Shown here: positions 8,637 to 17,132 of the stretch, one piece after another
Layout of the letters: the number at the start of each line of letters is the position of its first letter
Position numbering within the stretch: the stretch's first letter is position 1
Assembly: GCA_046328035.1 (NCBI GenBank)
Contig: JAXLXI010000004.1
Span: 124,001 to 188,000, forward strand
Source of the DNA: JBGASG01 sp046328035
GTDB lineage: Bacteria > Cyanobacteriota > Vampirovibrionia > Obscuribacterales > Obscuribacteraceae
Reading direction: 5' to 3'
Length of the DNA stretch: 64,000 nt
The notes under the pieces: generated by a model
Told to the model about the DNA's origin: nothing
The model's input: only the letters and a program-made list of their open reading frames with translations
The model's database searches: none
Made by a program: the position numbers and the translations under genes

Positions 8637-9376
8637 TGGCAGGGGCGGTTGCCATCACGGATGATTTCATCGAAGCCTACCCATGCGAGGACTCTTGGGC
8701 TGAAGGGCTTGTCGTTCCCGCTATCGTAGCCGCCGTGCCGTTCGTGATGCTATTACCGTCTGTTCAAGCGTTTGCTTCAACCTTTTGTGAACTGTCGTTC
8801 CCGGTCACTTTCATTTGCTACATTCCTTGGCTAAGGCATATTTTGAGGGCTGCTCGTTTCTTGCTTTTCTCGTCAGACTTGACGGTAGTTGCCAGGTTCT
8901 TTTCAGGGCTCGCCATCGCGGGTCTCGCCTGCAATGCATTAGTCCAAATCGCATCTGGAATACTATTCGATATCGCGCGCCACATAGGACCTGTTTTCAA
9001 CGAGGACAATTTCGCCCAAACATTGGTGTTTGTTGTACTGGCTGTAGCGGGATCTTTTTATGGCACGTGCTACTTGGTTCACAGAATCAAACAACAAAGA
9101 TTGTTGTCTATGAGTTCGGAGATTGCGACCTCAACTATCCTTTTTTTGGCATCAATACTTCCAGCTGCTTCAATATTTGTCGTCTATCTTGCCGCAGATC
9201 ATATCCCGGGTTTGTCCGGAATAGTCCGCGCAGTCGGAAGGAATTCCATCACCTACATTTACTACTTCGGACTAGCTTTGTCTTACCTTATGACTTTCGG
9301 TGGACTCAAGCTGATCAGCGCGGATCGGCAAGCATCGGCAGAGAGCAAGGCATCAATCCGACAAAGCACACGCTAA
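8636..9376 (+). CDS. Multi-pass membrane protein of the island (unit 2), translationally coupled to B
   Basis: A 246-residue protein with about six hydrophobic segments, including AEGLVVPAIVAAVPFVMLL, ARFFSGLAIAGLACNALV, TLVFVVLAVAGSFYGTCYLV, STILFLASILPAASIFVVYL and YIYYFGLALSYLMTFGGL. The family is not recognised. I chose ATG at 8636 because it overlaps the stop of gene B as TAATG and GGAG lies eight bases before it. The frame is open further upstream, to 8513, but only inside gene B. Tight coupling argues for a stoichiometric partner of B, such as a membrane anchor, pore or immunity protein. The last 24 bases overlap the convergent gene. Its 3' tail (ISADRQASAESKA) has a degenerate counterpart near 7012-7070. 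Confidence 0.75.
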   Translation: MAGAVAITDDFIEAYPCEDSWAEGLVVPAIVAAVPFVMLLPSVQAFASTFCELSFPVTFICYIPWLRHILRAARFLLFSSDLTVVARFFSGLAIAGLACNALVQIASGILFDIARHIGPVFNEDNFAQTLVFVVLAVAGSFYGTCYLVHRIKQQRLLSMSSEIATSTILFLASILPAASIFVVYLAADHIPGLSGIVRAVGRNSITYIYYFGLALSYLMTFGGLKLISADRQASAESKASIRQSTR

Positions 9377-10024
9377 GTGCAGGCTCCGACAAATCTCCAG
9401 AACAAACGGATTCGTCTCCTCATCCGCCCAGCGCAGACTCCCGGATGGCTCTACGCGCACGCCGGCATCGGCAAGATCGACTAGATCATCCGGCACCCAA
9501 CTGAGGAGAAAGCCAGAACTGAGGCTGGGATGAGCGTTACCGGAAATATAAGCTATCCATGTATCGACCGGCGGGAAGTTTTCCACATCGAAGAAACCAC
9601 CAGAACCCATCATGGCTGCGCCATCCCACATGCTGAGGGCGGGCTCGAAATAGATAAGCGAGCCGCGAGCACCATCCGCGAGCGACAGGTCAGCGCCTCG
9701 ATCCCTGAGACACTCACTGCGGCTGGCTGCCACCCGTGCCATCTCCTCGCACAACAACGCATCCGTGAGACTCAGCAGGCGTCCCGGTTCAGTGAAAACG
9801 AAACGGCGCAAAGGCGCACCTTGCTTGTGTGCCGACTTCTCGATCAGGCGCCACTGGCGTTCCATGTTGCGGACGTCCAGTCCGGCAAATTTCTCAAAGA
9901 ATGACCGGTCGCTAAAGCCGGGCGTCGAATCGCACGCCAGGACCGACATATCGCACCAGGCGACGGTTTCGTGAAAGGGCTGAGACAGGTCGAGCCCCGG
10001 TTCGGCAATTTGCTGCTGGACCAT
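9353..10024 (-). CDS. Hypothetical protein, conserved third gene of the island unit
   Basis: A 223-residue soluble protein with no family I recognise. It has no signal or membrane segment and contains MERQWRLIEKSAHKQG, RRFVFTEPGRLLSLTDALL and VDTWIAYISGNAHPSLSSG. I chose ATG at 10024 because AGGAGG lies seven bases upstream; the open frame extends to 10114 without another good site. It faces the coupled pair 7464-9376 and overlaps its end. A deleted copy sits in the equivalent position of unit 1 (7012-7372), so the gene belongs to the repeated unit. It may be a regulator or an immunity-type factor for the island, but only its position supports that. Confidence 0.75.
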   Translation of the reverse strand: MVQQQIAEPGLDLSQPFHETVAWCDMSVLACDSTPGFSDRSFFEKFAGLDVRNMERQWRLIEKSAHKQGAPLRRFVFTEPGRLLSLTDALLCEEMARVAASRSECLRDRGADLSLADGARGSLIYFEPALSMWDGAAMMGSGGFFDVENFPPVDTWIAYISGNAHPSLSSGFLLSWVPDDLVDLADAGVRVEPSGSLRWADEETNPFVLEICRSLHLACALSD

Positions 10025-10121
10025 GACAAAGCCTCCTATCCAAGCCGGCTCCCGACAAACATCGGGATCTGGCGCCAGTCTAGAGTTTCCTGCGAGGTCC
10101 GGATTCCAGTTCAATTATAGG

Positions 10122-11216
10122 TTATGAATGGGGCGTTCTGAAATGTGCATTGTAGGTGCCGAACCCGACATAAACTGCCAGTGTAATCAGTGAAACCCAG
10201 ATTACGGCACACCTCAGCATCCGACTGCGATCTTCAGGAAGCACCAGGCGCTTGCCGATCGGATCGACAAGAAGAGCAGCGCTGAGCAGACTTTGCCGGG
10301 TCAACTCCAGCAGTTTTGTGCCACCCAGCAGCAGGAGCCAGAACGGCGCCAATACCAGCGCAGAGAGAAACGCCAGCAGTTCAAACAGACCGAATTTCTT
10401 GTCCTTGTCCACCGCCGTATCAGCCCACGTCGGCGCCAGCATGTTGAACAACATGAATATCGGCGCAAGAACGATGACCGGCACCGCCACTACGGCGCCG
10501 ATCGCAACGATGGCTGCCAGCACGAATGCTCTCAGAGCATTGAAGAGCGGATTGCGGTTCTGCAGAACTTGAAGCAAATTCTGTTGCGCATTAGTGGAAG
10601 TTGGATTGAGGCGCAATGCTTCCAGAAAGAAGTCGAGTCCCTTTTCATTTTCGCCGCGGGCAAACGCGCATATTCCTTTGTTGATATGCAAGTAGTCGTG
10701 TTCGGGATTGATAGCCAGAGCCTGGTCAAGAAACACTTCCGCTTCGTCGTGACGCTTCAGTTCTATCAACGCGATCGACGCCATCGATAGAGAACGCAAG
10801 TGCCGCGGATCGACAGCCAAACCGGCACGCGCGCGCGTGAGCGTTTCATCCCACTGCTCTCTCGCACGGGCTACGTAAGCGTAAGTGCCATGGTTAGCCG
10901 CCTCCTGAGGATTGAGCCGCAACGCTTCTTTGATAGCTGCCTCAGCCTCGTTCAATTGCTTCTGATGGACATGCGCTTCCGCAAGCACATAGTGGCTCAG
11001 GTAGTTCTCCGGATTCAGTCGCACAGCAGCGCGACCAGCCTCCACCGCCGGTCCGTACTTCCCTTGTGCCGTCAAAATGAAGCCGAGCAAAATCTGTGCG
11101 TCGGCATCTTCGGGATACTCCGCAATAAAGAGCTGAATCTCGCGCTCGGCTTCGCGGTCCCGACCGATTGAATGCAGCGTCCGCGCTCGTTCGTAGTGGC
11201 TGCCGTCGGTGTTCAC
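10122..11216 (-). CDS. TPR protein with C-terminal membrane segments
   Basis: The N-terminal 220 residues are five to six tetratricopeptide repeats with the usual spacing, for example ADAQILLGFILTAQGKYGPA and HVHQKQLNEAEAAIKEALRL. Three hydrophobic segments follow (about 227-260, 285-305 and 340-358: IVAIGAVVAVPVIVLAPIF, FLSALVLAPFWLLLLGG, VIWVSLITLAVYVGF). The C-terminus is short. It is probably an inner-membrane scaffold with a cytoplasmic protein-binding platform. It lies 11 bases downstream of the phytanoyl-CoA-dioxygenase-like gene on the same strand, so the two are likely cotranscribed. The specific role is unknown. Confidence 0.85.
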   Translation of the reverse strand: MNTDGSHYERARTLHSIGRDREAEREIQLFIAEYPEDADAQILLGFILTAQGKYGPAVEAGRAAVRLNPENYLSHYVLAEAHVHQKQLNEAEAAIKEALRLNPQEAANHGTYAYVARAREQWDETLTRARAGLAVDPRHLRSLSMASIALIELKRHDEAEVFLDQALAINPEHDYLHINKGICAFARGENEKGLDFFLEALRLNPTSTNAQQNLLQVLQNRNPLFNALRAFVLAAIVAIGAVVAVPVIVLAPIFMLFNMLAPTWADTAVDKDKKFGLFELLAFLSALVLAPFWLLLLGGTKLLELTRQSLLSAALLVDPIGKRLVLPEDRSRMLRCAVIWVSLITLAVYVGFGTYNAHFRTPHS

Positions 11217-11227
11217 CGTGCAGCGAT

Positions 11228-12388
11228 TTACTTGTTGAATGCCTGTCTGATCGCCGACGACATCTTCCAGATTTTGGTATCAGTCATGGCTTTGATCTGT
11301 TCTTGCAGCCGCGCATTCTCATCGCGGTAGTAGCGCAGCTCATCCTGCAAGCGCGCCATCTCTTCGTAGAAGGTGTTGGACTCCGCATTGGCTGCCGCAT
11401 CTGCCTGGTTGGGAAACTCGATGCGATAACGGTGTTGGCGACCCATCGGCGTCAGTTTCACGAACTTGTCGTTGAACAAGTTTTTCTTCAGCGGTTCGCC
11501 GGTACGAATATCATTCAATGGTGGCACATGATATTCGCCCGCTTTGGCATTGGAGAACATCGGTGCCCAGGGCACCACATTTTCGAAGTGATAGTGCGTC
11601 ACTTGCGACTTGCGGGTGGAGAGCGAGTCAATGATAGCCTCGCCGCCGTGCAGCAGGTTTGCCGACCAGAGCAAGAATTCGCCTTTCTTCAACGTCAACT
11701 TGTGACGTTCGAAACCATTCTCTTGAGCGATGCTTTTAATACTCTGCTCGTAGAGTTTGTATTTGTGCATGGTGCGCGGGTTGTCCCAGGAGTTGGGACC
11801 TTCCCACGGCGCATCGGGATAGACGTACTCTTCCGCGATACCCATATCGTAGTAGTCGAACTCCGGCAGCTTGTGGCTGCCTGGGAAGTAGTGCAAGGGA
11901 CCTTGCTTCAACGTAATATCTTCCAACGCTACCCACGCCGCGGCCATGAATCCGCGCGGCAACGAGCTGAAGTGAATAACATCGCTGTGGGTGGCTTGCT
12001 CAGTTCCACGCACGAAATTGAGCGTCTGGAACGGAATCGGCTCGCGACCATAGAGCAAACGCAGGATAGACAGAACTTTTTCGTGTGCGGCCACATCTTT
12101 GACCGCTTCGCATACACGCCACGCATCCTGATAACGACCGTCTTCGATCTTGTCCCAGACGTGCTCTTGAATCATGCGCGCGTGGGTTTCGTCGACGATC
12201 GATTCGGTGATAACGAGGTAGCCGTCTTCGCGATACTTGCGAATCAATTCCTTTTCGGTGGCGCTCAACGGACGGGCATCAATCAACCGATTGAACACCG
12301 GCGAATCCACCCACGGTCCCTGGAACGCGTCGTCGCGAGCGACCGGTGCCGCGTCCACAGCCGATGTAGTGCAGGACATTGATTGCAT
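11228..12388 (-). CDS. Phytanoyl-CoA dioxygenase (PhyH)-like Fe(II)/2-oxoglutarate oxygenase
   Basis: A 386-residue protein with the PhyH-type double-stranded beta helix. The iron ligands are visible as the H-x-D pair in THSDVIHF (H134, D136) and the distal His in NLLHGGEAI (H247). VALEDITLKQGPLHYFPGSHK is the typical core strand of the family. Members hydroxylate small molecules or lipids using 2-oxoglutarate and O2, and several bacterial ones act in natural-product or glycan chemistry. The C-terminal 50 residues look like a coiled coil (EEMARLQDELRYYRDENARL) ending in a basic tail, an addition to the plain oxygenase. GAGG lies eight bases before the ATG. The substrate is unknown. Confidence 0.85.
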   Translation of the reverse strand: MQSMSCTTSAVDAAPVARDDAFQGPWVDSPVFNRLIDARPLSATEKELIRKYREDGYLVITESIVDETHARMIQEHVWDKIEDGRYQDAWRVCEAVKDVAAHEKVLSILRLLYGREPIPFQTLNFVRGTEQATHSDVIHFSSLPRGFMAAAWVALEDITLKQGPLHYFPGSHKLPEFDYYDMGIAEEYVYPDAPWEGPNSWDNPRTMHKYKLYEQSIKSIAQENGFERHKLTLKKGEFLLWSANLLHGGEAIIDSLSTRKSQVTHYHFENVVPWAPMFSNAKAGEYHVPPLNDIRTGEPLKKNLFNDKFVKLTPMGRQHRYRIEFPNQADAAANAESNTFYEEMARLQDELRYYRDENARLQEQIKAMTDTKIWKMSSAIRQAFNK

Positions 12389-12404
12389 GCGAAATCCTCA
12401 AATC

Positions 12405-12671
12405 CTAGACGAGGCGCCCCTTGGGCTTTCGTCGCACTATATAGTAGTGCGTCGCGACGCCGGATCGGCACCACTTTAGATCATTCACACAATCCCAACG
12501 CGCGCCCGTTTCGGATACCTCAGCAATTACAGGAACTTCATGCTCCTGCGAGGCCCAAAATGAGTCAACGCTAAGAAATGTAGTGGTATTGTCACCAATC
12601 AGCGGCGCGCGACCGTACTCCATCGTTATGATGAACAGCGTAATGGCGCTCCACGGGCTTAGCTCATGCAC
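12405..12671 (-). CDS. Possible small protein upstream of the PhyH-like gene
   Basis: An open frame of 88 codons ends 16 bases before the PhyH-like start, on the same strand. The part after residue 30 (FWASQEHEVPVIAEVSETG, then RWDCVNDLKWCRSG) has a protein-like composition rather than the Arg/Ser/Pro-rich look of shadow frames, and no gene occupies the opposite strand there. The first ATG overlaps the start region of the divergent VWA gene, so an internal ATG at 12623 is more likely. Neither has a clear ribosome-binding site. No family recognised. Confidence 0.3.
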   Translation of the reverse strand: MHELSPWSAITLFIITMEYGRAPLIGDNTTTFLSVDSFWASQEHEVPVIAEVSETGARWDCVNDLKWCRSGVATHYYIVRRKPKGRLV

Positions 12672-13736
12672 ATAACCACATCATTCCCCCAACGGATTCG
12701 CAGCTCAGCATTGGCACTGCTGGCAGTGTCGTTACTGCAACTCCCTTCCGCAAGCATTGCTCTGGCAGCGAATGGGCAACCACTGCAAGGAAACGCCAGC
12801 GTCAATTCCGAATCGCTGAGATTGACGCGCAGCAAAGCAAAATTGCAGTCGTCGGCCGAGCAGCAAGAGGCTCCCGACGATGGTCCGATGGAACTCGGTG
12901 CGCAAGACAACATTGGTTTCTTGCAAGAGCAAAAGCCATCCACTGCAATTGATCTGAACGCCTTCAAAAGCTCTCCTCTGGTGGGCAACACCAACAGCAC
13001 CGCGTTGCCAGGCAAGGGCACCAGCACAAGCCGCGTGCAACTGCTATCGGACTACGACATTGAACTGATTGTGGACAGCTCGTCATCCATGAACGAAGAC
13101 GACTGCCCCGGCGGACTGTCGCGGTGGAACTGGTGCGGCATGCAGGCAACTGATCTAGCTCGACAGATCTCCCCGTTCGCTCGGCGCGGGTTGACCATCA
13201 CCACGTTTGCAGCCAAGTATTACGTCTTCGAAAATTCCAGTCCGGCAGGCATAGCCGAGCTCTTCTCCAATAAATTTTTCCGCATCGGCACGCGGCTGGC
13301 TGAGCCGCTGGATAACCGGTTGAACTCGTTTTTCAGTCGGCGTGGTCCCGGTTCCAAACCACTGTTGATCGCAGTAATCACAGACGGACTACCTCATCCC
13401 AAAGAGGAACCGCAGATGGTGATCAATACTTTGATTCAGGCAACTCATCAGATGAAGAGCCCCAATGAAGTCACGCTTGTCTTCTTCCAGATCGGGGCGG
13501 ATGATCTGAAAGGACGCGCATTCCTCAGTTATCTCGATACGTCTCTCGTCAGTCAAGGAGCCCGTTTCGACATGGTGCGCACTATTCCTTTCAATCACCT
13601 GATGCAAGTTGGGTTAGCTCAATCACTCGTCGAATCAATTCAAGAATTCGCCGCGCGCAATCGCCCGGCAAGCCGTCCCGCAGCAGCAGCCGCCGCCAGC
13701 AAGCCACGCGCCAAGCCGAAACGCGCCGGACACTAG
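12666..13736 (+). CDS. Exported von Willebrand factor A domain protein
   Basis: A 356-residue protein with an N-terminal signal peptide (about residues 1-34, hydrophobic ALALLAVSLLQLPSA, likely cut after IALA). A VWA domain starts near residue 130. The metal-binding MIDAS motif is DSSSSMNEDD with D137, and the strand LLIAVITDGLPHP follows. The ending is low complexity and basic (PASRPAAAAAASKPRAKPKR). VWA domains bind protein partners through a metal ion, so an adhesion or scaffold role in the periplasm or at the cell surface is plausible. The gene is divergent from the PhyH-like gene and its stop overlaps the stop of vapC by four bases. Confidence 0.85.
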   Translation: MHITTSFPQRIRSSALALLAVSLLQLPSASIALAANGQPLQGNASVNSESLRLTRSKAKLQSSAEQQEAPDDGPMELGAQDNIGFLQEQKPSTAIDLNAFKSSPLVGNTNSTALPGKGTSTSRVQLLSDYDIELIVDSSSSMNEDDCPGGLSRWNWCGMQATDLARQISPFARRGLTITTFAAKYYVFENSSPAGIAELFSNKFFRIGTRLAEPLDNRLNSFFSRRGPGSKPLLIAVITDGLPHPKEEPQMVINTLIQATHQMKSPNEVTLVFFQIGADDLKGRAFLSYLDTSLVSQGARFDMVRTIPFNHLMQVGLAQSLVESIQEFAARNRPASRPAAAAAASKPRAKPKRAGH

Positions 13737-14128
13737 TCTTGCCAATTTTCGACTTTCAGACCCGGAACTCGGCCGAACTCTTTAACGTTATGGGTGATCA
13801 CTGTCAGTCCGCGCGCTTTAGCCTGCCCCGCCAACAGCACATCATAGGGTCCGATCGGAGTACCGGCATTCGAGAGGAACGCCCGTATCTCGCCAGCCTC
13901 TCGCGCGTCTTCCTTATCAAACTCAACGACTTGAAAAAGTAGCGCATCAAAAATGTCTAGATTGTGTTTGACTCTTTTGCTTTTATACGCGCCGAAGAAA
14001 AGTTCATGGGCTACGATTGAAGAAACAACTACATCTGCGGGCGGTACCTTCCGCACGCGCCGAGAGATCTTCGAATCCGAATCCTTCAGCAGTGCAATAA
14101 CAGCGTTGGCGTCTAGGATGTATCGCAT
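13733..14128 (-). CDS. vapC: PIN-domain ribonuclease toxin, VapC family
   Basis: A 131-residue PIN-domain protein. Acidic metal-binding residues are in place: the Asp in MRYILDANAV, the Glu in VAHELFFG, the Asp in GPYDVLLAG, and the final THNVKEFGRV segment, which in many relatives has Asp where Glu stands here. VapC toxins cut RNA, often initiator tRNA or rRNA loops, when the antitoxin is lost. The start is ATG at 14128, overlapping the TGA stop of vapB by one base (TGATG); the frame also has a TTG one codon earlier. The pair is a typical type II toxin-antitoxin operon. Confidence 0.9.
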   Translation of the reverse strand: MRYILDANAVIALLKDSDSKISRRVRKVPPADVVVSSIVAHELFFGAYKSKRVKHNLDIFDALLFQVVEFDKEDAREAGEIRAFLSNAGTPIGPYDVLLAGQAKARGLTVITHNVKEFGRVPGLKVENWQD

Positions 14129-14373
14129 CAATCGAACAAGGAATCCAACTCTGGGCGCTCTTGCTGTTGGATGGGTTCCTTTACCGCCGCTGCACAGTCG
14201 TCATCTAACTTACCGGCGAGCACCGTAAGCCACGACCAGTCTGCCGGAATAGGTTCAAGAATCACGGTGCTACCGTGGCGCCGGATGCGAACCGTTTCAC
14301 AGTCAAAACGGAAGTCTTTGGGTAATCTTATCGCTTGCGACCGCCCGGACCAGAATACCTTTGCCGTTTCCAT
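14128..14373 (-). CDS. vapB: VapB-type antitoxin (AbrB-fold DNA-binding domain)
   Basis: An 81-residue protein. Residues 1-45 form a SpoVT/AbrB-like swapped-hairpin domain (AKVFWSGRSQAIRLPKDFRF, typical VapB layout). The tail is acidic and probably wraps the toxin (LAGKLDDDCAAAVKEP). A GGAGG ribosome-binding site lies about eight bases before ATG. The family represses its own operon together with VapC. An AT-rich inverted repeat just upstream (14393-14411) is the likely operator. Confidence 0.9.
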   Translation of the reverse strand: METAKVFWSGRSQAIRLPKDFRFDCETVRIRRHGSTVILEPIPADWSWLTVLAGKLDDDCAAAVKEPIQQQERPELDSLFD

Positions 14374-14392
14374 CGGCCTTCCTCCGCCTTGC

Positions 14393-14411
14393 TATATACC
14401 AATAGTATATA
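14393..14411. promoter_or_regulatory. Probable VapBC operator
   Basis: A perfect inverted repeat, TATATAC-CAATA-GTATATA, with seven-base arms and a five-base spacer, ends 20 bases before the vapB start codon. Position and symmetry fit autoregulation by a VapB dimer, and its AT-rich arms may include the -10 element. The link to VapB is inferred. Confidence 0.55.
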
Positions 14412-14444
14412 CCACGAGGCATCCGTTCCGGGCTGTTCGTCGAT

Positions 14445-15194
14445 CTATTGCCCCGCCATTTCGCGGAAGTTCTCAGCGTACATGCGAACTCCGCTGAGGA
14501 TGGCGTTAATACCTTCCGTCGCCATCACCGACCCACGGGACTCGTTGCTGAGCTGCCCGATCTCGGTATTGCGCAAGACTTGCTGTATGCACCAGGTGCC
14601 ATACTCACCGCTGTTCTCAGCAAATTTAGCCTCATCTTCGGTGATACCTATGGCGCAAAAAACACCAAAGACGCCGGACGGCAACTGGTACAAAGTATCC
14701 GGCGCTTCGTCAGCGTACCAGACAACCATGTTGGTAAGCAGCGATGGCAGCGTCACCGAGTGTGGTGACTTCATTTCGAGAATCAAACCGGGACTGAGCG
14801 TGCCTGAATAGCTGAGCAGATACGAGCACAACCGCCGCAATTGCCTGATCGGCCACAAAGATGGCTTGCTGGACTTGATCATCAGCTCGCAGCCAAATCC
14901 AGAAACTTCATCAGGTTTTTCTTGAAACCACGGATTGCTCAATCCGGACGTGACGTAAACCCAGTGATCCCTTCCGGGCACCGGCGGGTGCGCGAGAATC
15001 GGAATCACCTGGTCCGCGATGGACTGGGTGATCATCCGGAAGCCGCTGTCTGGCTTGAATTCCGGGTCCGGCACGTCAGGCGGGGAGTAGTTGCGAGGAA
15101 TCGGAAGAAACGTCTCGCCCAGTAGATCCGCGTAGATTTTGTTGCGCTCTTTCCAGGCGCTGCGCAGCAGTTTCTTATGGGCGGTCTTGCTCAA
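14445..15194 (-). CDS. Suppressor-of-fused (SUFU) domain protein
   Basis: A 249-residue protein matching the bacterial SUFU family in HWVYVTSGLSNPW, SGFGCELMIKSSKPSLWPI and the following LCSYLLSYSG segment. Bacterial members are often found as immunity-like or accessory proteins, and their biochemical role is mostly unknown. The start is TTG at 15194 with GAGGAA about six bases upstream. That site lies in the last codons of lepA (stop at 15197), so translation is probably coupled to lepA. It looks intact. Whether it works with LepA or is only carried in its operon cannot be told. Confidence 0.8.
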   Translation of the reverse strand: MSKTAHKKLLRSAWKERNKIYADLLGETFLPIPRNYSPPDVPDPEFKPDSGFRMITQSIADQVIPILAHPPVPGRDHWVYVTSGLSNPWFQEKPDEVSGFGCELMIKSSKPSLWPIRQLRRLCSYLLSYSGTLSPGLILEMKSPHSVTLPSLLTNMVVWYADEAPDTLYQLPSGVFGVFCAIGITEDEAKFAENSGEYGTWCIQQVLRNTEIGQLSNESRGSVMATEGINAILSGVRMYAENFREMAGQ

Positions 15195-15196
15195 AG

Positions 15197-17002
15197 CTAT
15201 TCCTCTTCGAGTTTAAGCAAAGCCATAAATGCTTCCTGAGGGATATCGATCTTGCCGACGGACTTCATCCGTTTCTTACCCTCTTTTTGCTTCTCCAAAA
15301 GTTTGCGTTTACGAGATATGTCGCCGCCGTAGCATTTCGCCAGAACATTCTTGCGCTGCGCCGAAATGGTTTCGCGAGCAACGATTTTGCCGCCAATCGC
15401 CGCCTGTACCGGCACTTCGAACAGTTGCCGGGGAATCAGCTTCTTGAGTTTCTCGGCCAGCATGCGACCGTACGCCGCCGCGCGTTCGTGGTGAACGATT
15501 GCCGAAAGGGCGTCGACCGGCTCTCCGCCGATCAAAATATCCAGTTTGACCAGGCGCGATTCGCGATACTCTTTGAAGTGGTAATCGAGACTTGCATATC
15601 CGCGAGAACGCGACTTAAGTTGATCGAAGAAGTCGGTGATGATTTCGGCCAGCGGCAGTTCATAGTGCAGCATGGCGCGGCGGGGATCGAGATATTTCAT
15701 GTCGATGAAGATGCCGCGTCGGCTCTGAGCGAGATCCATGAGCGGTCCCACATACTCGTTCGGCACCAGTATGCTCGCCTCTACATAGGGTTCCTCAATC
15801 ATCTCTCGATAGTTGGGGTCGGGCAGACGCGCGGGGTTGTCTACCATGAGGATAGACCCATCCGTTTTCGTGACGCGATACACCACCGACGGTGCCGTGG
15901 TGATCAGGGTGAGTTGGTACTCGCGCTCCAGGCGCTCCTGCACGATTTCCATGTGCAGCAAGCCTAGAAAGCCGCATCTAAAGCCAAAGCCGAGCGCTTC
16001 AGACGTTTCCGGCTCGTAAAAAAGCGAAGCGTCGTTCAACGTCAGTTTCTCAAAAGCTTCGCGCAGATCGCCGTATTGATCGTTGTCGACCGGGTAAATG
16101 CCGGCGAACACCATGGGCTTGGCGGGACGATAGCCTGGCAAGGCCTCCATTGCCGGTGCGTCAGAGTGCGTGATCGTGTCACCGACGAGTGTTGCCACGT
16201 CTTTGATGGCCGCAGCCAGATAACCCACTTCGCCGACTCCAATTTCATCCGTCTTCACCTGCTGCGGCCGCAAAAAGCCCAATTCGGTAATTTCGAAGTC
16301 TTTGTTGTTCGCCATAAAGCGAATCTTGTCGCCGAACTTGACGCCACCGTCGACTACCCGGAAGTAGACGATGATGCCGCGATAACTGTCGTAATAACTG
16401 TCGAAGATCAGCGCTCGGAACGGTCTGCTGGCAGTGTTTGCCGGGGGAGGCATGTACTGCACAATCGCCTCCAAGACATCTTCGATACCGATACCGTTCT
16501 TGGCACTGGTCAGCACCGCATGTGATGCATCGACGAGCAGCACATCTTCAATCTCCTTGCGCATTACTTCCGGCTCAGCCGATGGCAGGTCAATCTTGTT
16601 GATGACGGGGACAATCTCCAGACCGTTATCAATAGCCAGGGTTACATTGGCAAGGGTCTGCGCCTCGACGCCCTGAGTGGCGTCGACGATCAAGAGCGCG
16701 CCTTCGCAGGCAGCCAGGCTGCGCGACACTTCGTAACCAAAATCTACGTGTCCGGGTGTATCAATTAAGTTAAGGACGTATGTTTTTCCGTCCTTGGCTT
16801 TGTACTCCATGCGGGCGGCTTGGGCTTTGATGGTGATGCCGCGTTCGCGCTCGATATCCATCGTATCGAGCACCTGCTCTTGCATGTCGCGCTTCGAAAT
16901 CGTGCCTGTAAACTCCAGCAATCGATCGGCGAGCGTCGACTTGCCGTGATCGATGTGCGCGATAATTGAGAAATTCCGGATAAATGTCGGGTCTGTCGGC
17001 AC
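15197..17002 (-). CDS. lepA: Elongation factor 4 (LepA), ribosomal back-translocase GTPase
   Basis: A GTPase of the translation-factor class. G1 AHIDHGKST, G3 DTPGHVDFG and G4 NKIDLP are visible near the N-terminus. EF-G-like domains follow, and then the LepA-specific C-terminal domain (SRSRGYASLDYHFKEYRESR, ending KIDIPQEAFMALLKLEEE). EF4 acts on stalled ribosomes or in initiation-complex assembly. I prefer the GTG at 17002 (VPTDPTFIRNFS), which gives about 601 residues, the usual length. The open frame extends to a TTG at 17041 with no ribosome-binding site. A SUFU-domain gene follows in tight linkage. The gene is divergent from the HMT/MTHFR gene. Confidence 0.95.
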   Translation of the reverse strand: MPTDPTFIRNFSIIAHIDHGKSTLADRLLEFTGTISKRDMQEQVLDTMDIERERGITIKAQAARMEYKAKDGKTYVLNLIDTPGHVDFGYEVSRSLAACEGALLIVDATQGVEAQTLANVTLAIDNGLEIVPVINKIDLPSAEPEVMRKEIEDVLLVDASHAVLTSAKNGIGIEDVLEAIVQYMPPPANTASRPFRALIFDSYYDSYRGIIVYFRVVDGGVKFGDKIRFMANNKDFEITELGFLRPQQVKTDEIGVGEVGYLAAAIKDVATLVGDTITHSDAPAMEALPGYRPAKPMVFAGIYPVDNDQYGDLREAFEKLTLNDASLFYEPETSEALGFGFRCGFLGLLHMEIVQERLEREYQLTLITTAPSVVYRVTKTDGSILMVDNPARLPDPNYREMIEEPYVEASILVPNEYVGPLMDLAQSRRGIFIDMKYLDPRRAMLHYELPLAEIITDFFDQLKSRSRGYASLDYHFKEYRESRLVKLDILIGGEPVDALSAIVHHERAAAYGRMLAEKLKKLIPRQLFEVPVQAAIGGKIVARETISAQRKNVLAKCYGGDISRKRKLLEKQKEGKKRMKSVGKIDIPQEAFMALLKLEEE

Positions 17003-17132
17003 AGAAAGTTGAACTCGTTTTAACGGAATAAGCCGGGTCAACGCGCCAACGCGTCGCCCCTCGGTATATTATCAGCCCAGACCCGCACTCTCTGCCATTC
17101 AACACAATAGGTTCATTAGGAGTAATAGTCCG

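Larger units (their letters stand above)
5236..10100. repeat. Tandem duplication of a three-gene unit with a variable middle
   Basis: Two units lie head to tail: about 5236-7370 and 7380-10100. The left part of each (upstream region plus the first roughly 140 codons of the plus-strand gene) is nearly identical. The right part of each (3' region of the convergent minus-strand gene and its leader) is also clearly homologous, as seen by comparing 7012-7370 with 9320-10095. Between these conserved flanks, the C-terminal half of the plus-strand gene and the membrane-protein gene differ between units. The first unit lacks about 370 bases corresponding to 9572-9943. The boundaries are estimates by eye. 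Confidence 0.8.

Noticed and set aside
5236..10100. Insertion sequence as the cause of the island repeats
   Set aside because: No transposase frame, terminal inverted repeats or target duplications were seen; a tandem duplication explains the pattern.
11168..12382. 404-codon plus-strand frame opposite the PhyH-like gene
   Set aside because: The minus strand carries the intact iron-binding motifs; the plus frame has none.
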